A DNA stretch of 64,000 nt, from the NCBI RefSeq assembly GCF_002080045.1, contig NZ_MUIN01000006.1:451093-515092 (forward strand), given 5' to 3'. The notes beneath the pieces were generated by a model. It did no database searches. It saw only the letters and a program-made list of their open reading frames with translations, and was not told where the DNA came from. This stretch comes from Pseudomonas sp. Bc-h. GTDB lineage: Bacteria; Pseudomonadota; Gammaproteobacteria; Pseudomonadales; Pseudomonadaceae. A program made the position numbers and the translations under genes. Positions 9,293-17,525 of this stretch are shown piece by piece; within the stretch, counting starts at the first letter, position 1; every line of letters begins with the position of its first letter.

Positions 9293-9424
9293 GAGGTTGA
9301 CTCCTGTCAACTGGATGTAAGTCGATTGAGCGCCCTTTCGAAGGGTTTGGCTACTGTCAGAAATGACAGGTTTTGCTGCCGTTGGTCGGGCTGCACAGCC
9401 GTGGGTGAATGCAGCCCTGCGTAC

Positions 9425-10078
9425 CTATTTCCAGTTATGAATCGGCCACCCGGCCTTTTCCGCTGCCTCGCGCAACACCGGATCCGGATTCACCGCATGC
9501 GGGAAATCAACCCTCTGCAACAACGGCAGATCATTGCGCGAGTCGGAGTAGAAACTTGCGCCTTCGAGGTTTTCGCCCTCTTGGTCCAGCCATTCCAGAA
9601 GGCGGGTGATCTTGCCTTCGCGGTAGGTCAGCACGCCTTTGGTTTGGCCGCTGTAAACGCCATGGGCGATGTCCAGATCGATGGCCAGCACTTCGTCGAC
9701 GCCGATGCGCTCGGCGATGGCTTTGACCAGATGCACGCCGGACGCGGAGATGATCAGGATGCGGTCGCCAGCGGCGCGGTGTTCGGCGATGGCTTTGGTG
9801 GCGTCACTGAAAATGATCGGCTCGATGAAGTCCTCAACCCAAGGCCCGACCAGGAAGTCCACTTCTTCAGGTGTGCGGCCGATCATGGGTTCGAGGCTGA
9901 AGGCCATATAGTCTTCCATCGCCAGGTTGCCCTTGCTGTAGGCCTCCATGAGTTCATGGTCTTTCTTGATGAACGACTCCGGATCGACCCAGCCCAGACG
10001 GCCCATCTGCTCGCTCCACAGACTGGCGCAGTCGCCGTGAATCAGGGTTTCGTCCAGATCGAAAATTGCTAATGCCAT
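9425..10078 (-). CDS. HAD-IB family phosphatase (SerB-like)
   Basis: A 217-residue haloacid-dehalogenase hydrolase of subfamily IB. Motif I is FDLDETLIHGD (nucleophile Asp, residue about 6), motif II IISASGVH near residue 109, and motif III/IV YSDSRNDLPLL near residue 178. This subfamily dephosphorylates small organophosphates such as phosphoserine; true SerB is longer and carries a regulatory domain that is missing here. The gene sits at the 3' end of an ABC importer operon, behind a REPIN, and may process the imported compound, but it has its own spacer and may be independently expressed. Confidence 0.82.
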   Translation of the reverse strand: MALAIFDLDETLIHGDCASLWSEQMGRLGWVDPESFIKKDHELMEAYSKGNLAMEDYMAFSLEPMIGRTPEEVDFLVGPWVEDFIEPIIFSDATKAIAEHRAAGDRILIISASGVHLVKAIAERIGVDEVLAIDLDIAHGVYSGQTKGVLTYREGKITRLLEWLDQEGENLEGASFYSDSRNDLPLLQRVDFPHAVNPDPVLREAAEKAGWPIHNWK

Positions 10079-10136
10079 TACGGCTGTCCTCTAAAATTTG
10101 TTCTGTCTGTGCCGGTGCTGAAGAAACGCAAGACAT

Positions 10137-10223
10137 TGTGGGAGGGAGCTTGCTCGCGAAACCGGTGTTTCAGGCCCCGGTGGGGTGACTGAATCGACGC
10201 TCGCGAGCAAGCTCCCTCTCACA
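10137..10223. repeat. REPIN, family A
   Basis: Two inverted copies of the Pseudomonas REP core GGGAGCTTGCTCGCGA (left arm from 10137, right arm ending 10223) separated by about 45 bases. This is the classical non-autonomous REPIN mobilised by RAYT transposases. It occupies the spacer between the ABC ATPase gene and the HAD phosphatase gene. No RAYT gene is in the window. Confidence 0.85.
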
Positions 10224-10248
10224 GTTCCGATTTCCAATGCTCGGACGA

Positions 10249-11238
10249 TCAAGCCACCTCGCACAACGCCGACGCTTCGATGTTCAGGGTGACGCGCTGG
10301 CCGTTAGGGTGCAAGTCGTTGGCCGAGCGGTTGAGCACGTCGACCACCAGTTCCACACCCCGCGCTTCGACCCGATAGCGGATCACGTTGCCCAGCAGGC
10401 TGTGGCTGCGCACTTCGCCTTCCAGCGAACCGGTCAGGCTCAGTTGAATGGCTTCCGGGCGAATCGCCACGCGGCTGTTGATCGGGCGCTGCATCAGGCG
10501 GCTGGCGGCGTCGGGCTCCAGCAGGTTGTAGTTGCCGATGAAGCCTGCGGCGAATGCATCCACCGGCGCGGTGTACAAGGTTTCAGCGTCGCCGCTCTGG
10601 ACGATCCGGCCCTGGTTCATCAGGAAGATGCGGTCGGACATGGTCAGCGCTTCTTCCTGATCGTGGGTCACGAAGATCGTCGTCAGGCCCAGTTCCTGCT
10701 GAATCGCTCGGATCTGCTCGCGCAGGTGTTTGCGAATCCTGGCATCCAGCGCGGACAGCGGCTCATCGAGCAACAGCAGGCGAGGGCGGGTGACCAGCGA
10801 ACGCGCCAGTGCCACACGCTGGCACTGACCACCGGACATCTGGTGCGGATAACGCTTGGCGAGTTCGGTCAACTCCACCAGCTTCAACACTTCGGCCACG
10901 CGCTGTTTCGTTTCATCGGCGCTGACCTTCTGCATGCGCAAACCGAAGGCCACGTTTTGCTCGACGTTCATGTTGGGGAACAGCGCGTAGCTCTGGAACA
11001 CCATGCCGATGCCGCGTTTCTGTGGCGACACCGGCACCAGGTTCTTGCCGTCGAGAAAGATCTTGCCGCTGGTGACAGACGTAAGCCCGGCGATGCAACG
11101 CAACAGGGTCGATTTGCCACAGCCGGACGGACCGAGCAGGGTCACGAATTCGCCCTTGTTGATCACGCAGTTGATGTCGCTGAAGACCGCTGTGCTGGCG
11201 TAGTTCTTTTGCAGGTTTTCGACACTGACGAAGCTCAT
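10249..11238 (-). CDS. ABC importer ATP-binding protein
   Basis: A 329-residue nucleotide-binding subunit of the putrescine/iron/phosphonate (PotA/PhnT-like) group. It has Walker A GPSGCGKST near residue 37, signature MSGGQCQRVALARS near 135, Walker B LLLLDEP near 158 and the switch His in FVTHDQEEAL. The C-terminal 90 residues form a TOBE-like domain. The gene follows two permease genes with a one-base gap, so it belongs to the operon 14716-10249. The transported compound is not known; the phosphatase genes on either side favour an organophosphorus substrate. Confidence 0.88.
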   Translation of the reverse strand: MSFVSVENLQKNYASTAVFSDINCVINKGEFVTLLGPSGCGKSTLLRCIAGLTSVTSGKIFLDGKNLVPVSPQKRGIGMVFQSYALFPNMNVEQNVAFGLRMQKVSADETKQRVAEVLKLVELTELAKRYPHQMSGGQCQRVALARSLVTRPRLLLLDEPLSALDARIRKHLREQIRAIQQELGLTTIFVTHDQEEALTMSDRIFLMNQGRIVQSGDAETLYTAPVDAFAAGFIGNYNLLEPDAASRLMQRPINSRVAIRPEAIQLSLTGSLEGEVRSHSLLGNVIRYRVEARGVELVVDVLNRSANDLHPNGQRVTLNIEASALCEVA

Positions 11239-11239
11239 A

Positions 11240-12037
11240 TCAGTCTTTGTCCTTGTTCAGTCGGTTGGCCGCCCAGGTCAGCAGCAATACGAAGAAGAAA
11301 TAAGAGATCACCAGCGCGCTGTTGAAGTGGCCGCTGCTGTTGCGCATGTTGTTCAGGTACACCTGCAGGGTTTCGTAGCGGGTGCCGACCAGCAGGTTGG
11401 CAAACACGAACTCGCCGAACAGGAAGGAGAACGACAGCAGCAGGGCGATCATCAGGCCTTTGCGCAGGTTCGGCAGCACCACCAGAAACGCTGCCTGAAA
11501 TGTGCTGGCGCCGAGCAGTTGCGCGGCGTCCATCAGGTCGACCAGATTGATCGCCTGCAAGTTATTGGTGATCGCGCGGTACATGAACGGCAAGGCGATG
11601 GTGAAGTAGCAACCGATCAGAATCCACGGCGTACCCACCATCGCCAATGGCCCTGAACCGTAGAGCTGCAACAGTCCCACCGACGACACCACCGGTGGCA
11701 CCGCGAAGGGCAGCAGGATGAGGATGTTCATCAGCGCGTCGAGCTTGGGGAAGTGGTAATGCACCACGAACAGCAGCGGCAGAATCAGCACCACGGAGAG
11801 GATCAGCGCGCCGACGCAGACCAGCAGCGACTGAGCGAACGCCATCAGAAAGCGCGGGTCGCTCCATAGCGCTACGTACCATTTGTAGGTCAGGCCAGCG
11901 GGCAGAATCGTCGCCGACCAACTGGTGGCGATCGAGTAGACGAAGGTTCCGAGCAACGGCGCCAGCAGAATCAGAAACAAGATGTACACCACCACACGGT
12001 GGTAGAGCCCGGCCGGGCCGCGTTCAGCGCGAGACAT
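11240..12037 (-). CDS. ABC importer permease, second subunit
   Basis: A 265-residue inner-membrane permease with about six membrane segments and an EAA-like loop (ADLLG-type segment MDAAQLLGASTFQAAFLVVLPNL near residue 170). This is typical of PotC/PhnV-type subunits that pair with the neighbouring permease. Its start overlaps the end of the upstream permease gene by 14 bases and its stop is followed one base later by the ATPase gene, so translation is likely coupled. Confidence 0.88.
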   Translation of the reverse strand: MSRAERGPAGLYHRVVVYILFLILLAPLLGTFVYSIATSWSATILPAGLTYKWYVALWSDPRFLMAFAQSLLVCVGALILSVVLILPLLFVVHYHFPKLDALMNILILLPFAVPPVVSSVGLLQLYGSGPLAMVGTPWILIGCYFTIALPFMYRAITNNLQAINLVDLMDAAQLLGASTFQAAFLVVLPNLRKGLMIALLLSFSFLFGEFVFANLLVGTRYETLQVYLNNMRNSSGHFNSALVISYFFFVLLLTWAANRLNKDKD

Positions 12038-12866
12038 GGTAGCTCCTCTTCAACAACCACTGATGGACGATGGTCACGAGGGTCATCATGCCCACCAGAA
12101 TCATCGCCAACGCGCTCGCCATATTGGGGTCCAGAGTGATGTCGCCGGCGACCATTGCCGCGATGCGGATCGGCAGCACGTTGAAGTTACCGGTGGTCAG
12201 CGCATAGACCGTCGCGTAGGCGCCCAGCGCATTCGCCAACAGGATCACGAAGGTGCCGAGCAAGGCAGGGGTCAGTACCGGGATGCCGATGTGGCGCCAG
12301 AAATCCCAGGTGCTGGCGCCGAGCAACGACGCCGACTCGCGCCAGTCCTCACGCAACGCATCGAACGCCGGATACAACAGCAACACACCGAGGGGAATCT
12401 GGAAGTAGGTGTAGAGGATGATCAAACCGGTTTTCGAGTACAGGTTGAAGTCATCGATGATGCCAGCCTGTTTCAGGATCAGCGTCAGCGCGCCGTTGAA
12501 GCCCAGCAGAATGATGAAAGCAAAGGCCAGCGGCACGCCGGAAAAGTTGCTGGTCATGTTGGCGAAGGCGCTGACGAAATCCCGCAGGCGCGACGGCACT
12601 TTGCGCAGCGAATAGCTGCCGAGGATCGCAATGACAATACCGATCAGGCTCGACCAGAAACTGATCTCCAGGCTGTACTGCATGGCCTGTCGGTAGAAGC
12701 GTGAATTGAACGCCTTGATGAAGTTATCCACGCCCCAGCCCGCGTCCGAATACAGGCTGTTGATCGCGACCCAGGCCAGCGGCGCGATCTGGAACGCGAT
12801 GAAGAAAATCGCAAACGGCACCAGGCACAAAAGCCCCAGCCATTTGCCGCGACTCTGTGAATTCAC
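12024..12866 (-). CDS. ABC importer permease, first subunit
   Basis: A 280-residue permease of the PotB/PhnU type with six membrane segments and the cytoplasmic coupling loop (REDWRESASLLGASTWDFW near residue 180). The start codon is GTG at 12866, overlapping the stop of the preceding phosphatase gene as GTGA. That overlap shows the phosphatase reading frame was once translated immediately before it. It forms a heterodimer with the product of the next gene. Confidence 0.87.
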   Translation of the reverse strand: MNSQSRGKWLGLLCLVPFAIFFIAFQIAPLAWVAINSLYSDAGWGVDNFIKAFNSRFYRQAMQYSLEISFWSSLIGIVIAILGSYSLRKVPSRLRDFVSAFANMTSNFSGVPLAFAFIILLGFNGALTLILKQAGIIDDFNLYSKTGLIILYTYFQIPLGVLLLYPAFDALREDWRESASLLGASTWDFWRHIGIPVLTPALLGTFVILLANALGAYATVYALTTGNFNVLPIRIAAMVAGDITLDPNMASALAMILVGMMTLVTIVHQWLLKRSYHVSR

Positions 12867-13585
12867 TTGAGCACCTCTCTGCAGACGGGTTTGTCGTGGG
12901 GCACGCCGAGCAGCTCGCAGACAGTGCCGCAGATTTCGGTCTGTTTCGGTTGAGCGTGCGGGTCGAGGCTGAAGGCGTCGCCGATGACGAACAGCGGCAC
13001 TTCGCGCTCTTCGGGGAGGATGCCGTTGTGCGAGCGGTCGTTGTTCATGCCGTGGTCGGCAGTCACCAGCACCTGATACCCGGCATCCAGCCAGCGCTGC
13101 AGATACTCGGCGAGGATAATGTCGGCCGAGCGCGCGCTGTTGCGGTACTGCGGGGTGTCGAGGCCGTGCTTGTGGCCTGCGTCATCGATGTTCATCGGGT
13201 GGATGAACAGGAAATTCGGCTGGTGCGCTGTCCGCAGATGCTCGGCATCGTCGAACAGATGGGAGTCGGGGTAGTGATCGACGTAGTAGAAATGACCGTG
13301 CTGGATCGGCAGGTCGGCGTCGTCGGTGTGGCGGTCACGGCTGGCGATGAACGGGCTGCGGTTGTACAGCTCGCTGACCCAGTGATAGGCCGCGGCGGCG
13401 GTGTTCAGTCCGGCTGCGGCGGCGTAATGAAACACGCTGCGTTGATTGGACAGGCGCGAAACATGGTTGTGCACGATGCCGCTGTCGATGGGCGCAACGC
13501 CGGTCAGGATGCATTCGTACAGCGGACGGGAAAGCGCCGGCAACTCGCACTCCAGTTTGTACAGGGCGGCCCGGCCCGCGTTGCG
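12863..13585 (-). pseudogene. Alkaline-phosphatase-superfamily (NPP-like) phosphatase, 5' end lost to a REPIN
   Basis: The frame encodes the conserved body of a small type I phosphodiesterase/nucleotide-pyrophosphatase-like protein: NAGRAALYKLECELPALSRP onward, HPMNIDDAGHKHG, TADHGMNNDRSHNG and a C-terminal CELLGVPHDKP. Relatives begin with a hydrophobic strand ending in a VLDGL-type motif, whose Asp binds metal, about 30 residues before the LYKLE segment. Here that part and its ATG are absent. The frame instead runs back through a family-B REPIN (13586-13643) to the stop codon of the upstream gene. The only starts left are internal, for instance TTG at 13543. Three of the metal-site motifs survive, so decay looks recent. 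I call it a pseudogene, though translation of a truncated protein is possible and downstream permease translation evidently continues. Confidence 0.7.
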
Positions 13586-13643
13586 AGGCTTGCCGGCGAT
13601 GGCGTCATCGAAATCGCCACCGCCGGCAAGCCATGCTGCTACA
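13586..13643. repeat. REPIN, family B, inside the phosphatase 5' region
   Basis: Inverted arms AGGCTTGCCGGCGATGG (left) and CCACCGCCGGCAAGCC followed by GCTGCTACA (right), about 20 bases apart. The same family occurs at 36069, 38842 and 42470. The left arm lacks the outer TGTAGCAG part, as if the insertion or a later deletion trimmed it. It occupies exactly the place where the phosphatase start codon and first strand should be. Confidence 0.75.
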
Positions 13644-13654
13644 GAGTCACGGTG

Positions 13655-14716
13655 TTACTGCATTTCGACGATGACCTGCTCGTTCCACTGCTGTGGCAGG
13701 GCTTTCGAGGTTTTTTCCCATGCGGCAGGGTCTTTGATCGGTGTTACGTTCTTGTACTGCTCATTAGGCAGCAGCTTGGCCTGTACTTCCGGTGGCAGTT
13801 TCAGGTGGTCGGCGCGGATCGGACGGGCGTTGCCGTTGGCCAGGTTGATCTGACCGGCGTCGCTGAAGATGTATTCCCGTGCCAGCTTGGCGGCGTTCGG
13901 GTGCTTGGCGTACTTGTTGATGATCGTGGTGTAGCCGGAGATCACCGAGCCGTCGGACGGGATCAGCACGACGTAGTCATCCGGGTTGGCCATCTTGGCC
14001 TTGTAGCTAAGGCCGTTGAAGTCCCAGACCACGCCGACTTCGACTTCACCTTTCTCCATGGTCTGGATGGTCGGGTTGTTGATGCCCAGACGTTTCTGCT
14101 TGGCCAGCTCTGTGAACAGCGCAAGGCCCGGAGCAATGTTTGTTTCGTCGCCTTTCATGGCAATCGCAGCAGCGAGTACACCGTTGGCAGCCTGAGCGGC
14201 GGTGCTCACGTCACCGATGGTGACCTTGTATTTGCCGGTCTTGAGGTCAGCCCAGGATTTCGGCACTTCAGAACCGTGCAACAGCTTCTTGTTGACGATG
14301 AAAGCGATGGTGCCGGTGTAGGCCAGTGCCCAGTGACCGTCCTTGTCCTTGGCCCAGTCCGGAACCTGATCCCAGGTGGTCGGTTTGTAGGGCTGGGTCA
14401 CGCCCTTGGTGACCGCGATAGGGCCGAAGGCCGCGCCGACGTCGCCGATGTCGGCGCTGGCGTTGTCTTTTTCCGCGTCGAACTTGGCCACTTCCTGCGC
14501 CGAACTCATGTCGGTGTCCATGTGCACCAGACCGTATTTGGCGGTGAGGTCGGTCCAGGTGCCTTTCCAGTTCGCCCAGTCGTCGGGCATGCCCACGCTG
14601 TTGACCGCGCCTTCGGTCTTCGCGGCTGCTTCCAGATCTTTGATGTCGGCGGCCATGGCCGAGGTGCTCAGCGCGATGGCCGAACCCAGGAGTGATGCCA
14701 GCAAAAGGTGTTTCAT
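13655..14716 (-). CDS. ABC importer periplasmic substrate-binding protein
   Basis: A 353-residue family-1 extracellular solute-binding protein with a clear signal peptide (MKHLLLASLL, ending STSAMA-AD). The body resembles PhnS/iron/polyamine-type binding proteins (EGAVNSVGMPDDWANW, SAQEVAKFDAEK, VTKGVTQPYKP). It is the first gene of the operon, with a GGAGC Shine-Dalgarno before ATG 14716. It delivers its ligand to the permease pair encoded downstream. The ligand is unknown; the linked phosphatases suggest a phosphorylated or phosphonate compound. Expression is probably controlled by the divergent GntR/UTRA regulator through sites in the 373-base spacer. Confidence 0.88.
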   Translation of the reverse strand: MKHLLLASLLGSAIALSTSAMAADIKDLEAAAKTEGAVNSVGMPDDWANWKGTWTDLTAKYGLVHMDTDMSSAQEVAKFDAEKDNASADIGDVGAAFGPIAVTKGVTQPYKPTTWDQVPDWAKDKDGHWALAYTGTIAFIVNKKLLHGSEVPKSWADLKTGKYKVTIGDVSTAAQAANGVLAAAIAMKGDETNIAPGLALFTELAKQKRLGINNPTIQTMEKGEVEVGVVWDFNGLSYKAKMANPDDYVVLIPSDGSVISGYTTIINKYAKHPNAAKLAREYIFSDAGQINLANGNARPIRADHLKLPPEVQAKLLPNEQYKNVTPIKDPAAWEKTSKALPQQWNEQVIVEMQ

Positions 14717-14787
14717 TCGAAGCTCCTTTAATGCACTTCTCGACGTTATGTAGGAAAGGGTCGGTGAAATGCTCGTTGCGGTTGGGT

Positions 14788-14799
14788 TGGTCTAGGTCA
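14788..14799. promoter_or_regulatory. GntR/UTRA-type operator, operon side
   Basis: TGGTCTAGGTCA, close to the TGGTCTAGACCA palindrome bound by HutC/DasR/PhnF-type regulators. It lies about 72 bases upstream of the binding-protein start and could overlap its promoter. Assignment is by motif similarity only. Confidence 0.5.
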
Positions 14800-15064
14800 G
14801 CAATACCTGAGCCAAGTTAGGCCAGTCTCATGACACTTTCGTGTCTGGACCGACTTTTGCTGGGAGTCTGGAAGGCGGGCGGTATGGCTGTGGGGTAAGC
14901 GTAGACCATGGGCAACTGACTGATCTGAAAAGGCTTATTTCTTTTTATTGTCAGGCTTTTCAAGTGCATCGCGCTGGCTTGTCATGCAAGCGTCATCTAC
15001 GCTGCCTAGGCTCGGAAGCACTGAAAAGGGCCGTTCAGCTGTAGACCTTGCCCCCGAATAGCGC

Positions 15065-15076
15065 TGGTCTAGTCCA
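15065..15076. promoter_or_regulatory. GntR/UTRA-type operator, regulator side
   Basis: TGGTCTAGTCCA, ten of twelve positions matching the TGGTCTAGACCA palindrome. It ends 13 bases before the regulator's start codon, overlapping the leader and likely ribosome-binding site, which suits negative autoregulation. Confidence 0.55.
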
Positions 15077-15089
15077 GATAGGTAACGTA

Positions 15090-15809
15090 ATGCGCCAAGA
15101 AGTGCCTCGAGCGGTGACGACCATCTGCAATGCGTTGCAGGAGCAGATCGAGCACGGTCTGTTACCCCCGGGTAGCAAACTGCCTGCGGAGCGTAAGCTC
15201 AGCGAAGTATTCGACACCACGCGCATTACGTTGCGAGAGGCGTTGGTGCAGCTGGAAGCGCAGGGCCTGATCTATCGCGAGGAGCGCCGTGGCTGGTTCA
15301 TCTCGCCGCCACGGCTGGCCTACGACCTGATGCGTCGCAGCCATTTTCACGCGATGGTTCAGGCCCAGGGGCGAGTGCCGGCGACGCAGGTCATTTCCGC
15401 GAAGATGCAGCCTGCCTCGGCGGCGATCTGCGGATTGTTGCAACTGCCTGCGCTGTCCAGCGTGATCCAGATCTGCCGCGCACGCCGTATCGACGAGCGA
15501 CTGGTGCTGTACGTCGAGCACTACCTCAACCCCGAATATTTTCCGCAGATTCTGGATTTCGATCTGAATCAGTCGCTGACCGAGTTGTACGCCAGTCACT
15601 ACGACATTCGATATGGGCAGGTGAGGTTCGAGATGGTGCCTACAGCGCTACCGGTGGAGGCAGCGGCGGCATTGAAGGTGTCGATCGGCAGCCCCGGCTT
15701 GCGCATTGCCAGGGTCAACCATGATCAAACCGGCCGCCTGATCGACTGCGATCTGGAGTATTGGCGGCACGATGCGATTCATGTGAGTGCGGTGGTGGGG
15801 GATGTTTAA
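15090..15809 (+). CDS. GntR/HutC-family (UTRA domain) transcriptional regulator
   Basis: A 239-residue regulator. The N-terminal winged helix is seen in LLPPGSKLPAERKLSEVFDTTRITLREALVQLEAQGLI (residues about 30-70, given here in part), and the C-terminal UTRA ligand-binding domain spans about 90-235. Such proteins usually repress an adjacent catabolic or uptake operon until the ligand binds. It is divergent from the ABC operon, and two HutC-type operators lie between. The ATG at 15090 opens directly before the DNA-binding domain; an upstream in-frame start at 15048 would put the operator inside the gene. Its last 30 bases are duplicated just downstream of the gene. Confidence 0.87.
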   Translation: MRQEVPRAVTTICNALQEQIEHGLLPPGSKLPAERKLSEVFDTTRITLREALVQLEAQGLIYREERRGWFISPPRLAYDLMRRSHFHAMVQAQGRVPATQVISAKMQPASAAICGLLQLPALSSVIQICRARRIDERLVLYVEHYLNPEYFPQILDFDLNQSLTELYASHYDIRYGQVRFEMVPTALPVEAAAALKVSIGSPGLRIARVNHDQTGRLIDCDLEYWRHDAIHVSAVVGDV

Positions 15810-15931
15810 AGTCCATCCTCAAGCATAGGTCCCCGGCCCACCTCGATCACTTTGCGAGACCATCCATGTGAGTGCGGTGGGTATGTTTGAAATCCATCCT
15901 CGAGCATAGGTCCCCGGCTCACCTCGATCAC
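15780..15931. repeat. Direct duplication of the regulator's 3' end and trailer
   Basis: The segment 15780-15850, which includes the last codons of the GntR gene, recurs with few changes at 15865-15931. Shared landmarks are CATGTGAGTGCGGTGG, GTCCATCCTC, GAGCATAGGTCCCCGG and ACCTCGATCAC. The second copy leads straight into a family-C repeat. This is a local direct duplication, not a second gene. Confidence 0.8.
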
Positions 15932-16353
15932 AGTGGGAGACGCCGGAGGCCACGACGGCAGCGATAGCGTTGGGTCAGCGACAGATTCGTATCAGATGAA
16001 TCCCAATCGCTGCCGTCGTGACCTCCGGCGTCTCCCACAGGGCCTGGAGTAAGACCTCAGCTACAAATCAAGCACCAGATCCGACGTCGGCCTGCTGCAT
16101 CACAGCAACCTCAATCCCTGTCGATGCGCGGCTCACCCCGATCACTGTGGGAGACGCCGGAGGCCACGACGGCAGCGATAGCGGAGGGTCAGCAACAGAT
16201 TCGTATCAGATGATCCCAGTCGATCTCCGGCTCACCCCGATCACTGTGGGAGACGCCGGATGCCACGACGGCAGCGATAGCGGTGGGTCAGCAACAGATT
16301 CGTATCAGATGAATCCCAATCGCTGCCGTCGTGACCTCCGGCGTCTCCCACAG
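15932..16353. repeat. Amplified family-C REPIN-like cluster
   Basis: One full inverted pair spans 15932-16040, a lone left arm lies at 16145-16180 and a second full pair spans 16244-16353. Arms read GTGGGAGACGCCGGAGG then CACGACGGCAGCGA, with the reverse complement on the other side. The 45-base interior (GGGTCAGCAACAGATTCG and on) is also conserved. Between the copies lies a duplicate of the 3' end of the reductase gene (16041-16131 matching 16354-16443). The block fills the 564-base spacer between two converging genes; nothing else coding is visible. Confidence 0.8.
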
Positions 16354-16373
16354 GGCCTAGCGTAAGACCTCAG

Positions 16374-17516
16374 CTACAAATCAAGCACCAGATCCGACGT
16401 TGGCCTGCTGCAGCACAGCAACCTCAACCCCTTGTCGATCTCGCGCTGGCGAATGCCGCCGTTGTGGTTCATCTCTACTGTGCCTTGCAATACGGCGGTC
16501 TTGCAGGTCCCGCACACGCCCTGGCTGCATGACGACGGCACAATCGCGCCTGCTTTCTTCGCTGCTGCCAGCACGGTCTGGTTGGCGGGCATGTCGAAAG
16601 TCTTGCCCGAGCGCGACAGGGTGATCGTGAACAGGCCGGCCGTCTGCTCCACCACAGGCGCCAGTTCGATCAGCGGCGCTTCGACCAGCGCCGCAATGTC
16701 GAAGCTTTCCTGGTGATAGTGCTGGAAGTCGAAGCCGCCTTTGGCGAGTACATCCTTCACCGCATCCATGTAGCCCTTCGGTCCGCAGGTGAAAACCTCG
16801 CGCTCCCTGAAGTCCGGCACCTGTTCGCTGAGCAATTGCAAATCCAGCCGCCCCAGAGGCCCGTTCCAGTCTGCGTCCGTGCCTTTGCCTTCACAGACAT
16901 TCAGCACTCGCAGGCCTGGCTGCGTGGTCTGCATTCGCGTCAGCTCATGGTGAAAAATGATGTCGGATGGCGTGCGCGCGCTGTGCACGAAAATGATGTC
17001 CAGCCTGGCAGCCATATCAAAGCTGGCCCGCGTCATGGACATCAACGGCGTCACCCCGGAGCCTGCCGAGAGATAGAGCAGTTTGCGTGCGGGATGACCC
17101 ACCGGGGTAAAGCTCCCGGCAGGTCCCGAAGCGATCAGGCTGTCGCCTGCCCGCAAATTGTCATGCAGCCAGTTCGAAACGACACCGTTCGGCACTCGCT
17201 TGACCGTGATCGTGAACGAAAACGGCCTGGTCGGTGATGACGACAGGGTGTAGCAGCGCGCGATGGTTTGCCCGCCAATGACTGGCGACACCGTGATGAA
17301 CTGGCCGGGCTCGAAGCTCAGCGCGCTGAACTCTGCGCAGCGGAAGCTGAACGTCTTTACGTCATGGGTCTCCTCGCGCACGTCACAGCACAGCAGAGTT
17401 TTCTGCTCGCCGCTGTTCCACTGCGCGCCGTAAGCACTCCAGGTTTCAGAATCAGTGAACAGTTTCTCGGAGTTGTCGATACCGTTCGTTGCAGGCAGAT
17501 TCTCGTAATGGGTCAT
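16374..17516 (-). CDS. Ferredoxin-type reductase of a Rieske betaine demethylase (GbcB-like)
   Basis: A 380-residue electron-transfer protein. It has an FAD domain (RCYTLSSSP near residue 88), an NAD domain (GSGVTPLMSM near 150 and FTCGPKGYMD near 238) and a C-terminal plant-type 2Fe-2S ferredoxin (SSCSQGVCGTCKTAVLQG near 330, with a last Cys near 370). It passes electrons from NAD(P)H to the Rieske oxygenase encoded nine bases upstream. I chose ATG 17516 because GAGGA is correctly spaced from it, while the ATG two codons earlier touches the Shine-Dalgarno. Close relatives are GbcB (glycine betaine) and the stachydrine reductases; context favours the latter. The last codons are duplicated at 16062. 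Confidence 0.85.
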   Translation of the reverse strand: MTHYENLPATNGIDNSEKLFTDSETWSAYGAQWNSGEQKTLLCCDVREETHDVKTFSFRCAEFSALSFEPGQFITVSPVIGGQTIARCYTLSSSPTRPFSFTITVKRVPNGVVSNWLHDNLRAGDSLIASGPAGSFTPVGHPARKLLYLSAGSGVTPLMSMTRASFDMAARLDIIFVHSARTPSDIIFHHELTRMQTTQPGLRVLNVCEGKGTDADWNGPLGRLDLQLLSEQVPDFREREVFTCGPKGYMDAVKDVLAKGGFDFQHYHQESFDIAALVEAPLIELAPVVEQTAGLFTITLSRSGKTFDMPANQTVLAAAKKAGAIVPSSCSQGVCGTCKTAVLQGTVEMNHNGGIRQREIDKGLRLLCCSRPTSDLVLDL

Positions 17517-17525
17517 GATCATTCC

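Larger units (their letters stand above)
14717..15089. promoter_or_regulatory. Divergent control region of the ABC operon and its GntR regulator
   Basis: This 373-base spacer separates two divergent genes and must hold both promoters. It contains two copies of a near-palindrome matching the operator type of HutC/UTRA regulators (listed separately). Apart from these I see AT-rich stretches near 14935-14955 that could be a promoter, but no match I would assign firmly. Confidence 0.55.

Noticed and set aside
12857..14695. 612-codon plus-strand frame spanning the binding protein and phosphatase genes
   Set aside because: Shadow of two recognisable minus-strand genes; it starts and ends without regard to gene borders and has no domain.
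16018..16365. Open frames running through the family-C repeats near 16 kb
   Set aside because: They are composed of duplicated repeat arms and duplicated gene ends, with repetitive peptide sequence; no start signal. The same applies to the frames in 57240-57980 and 34990-35370.
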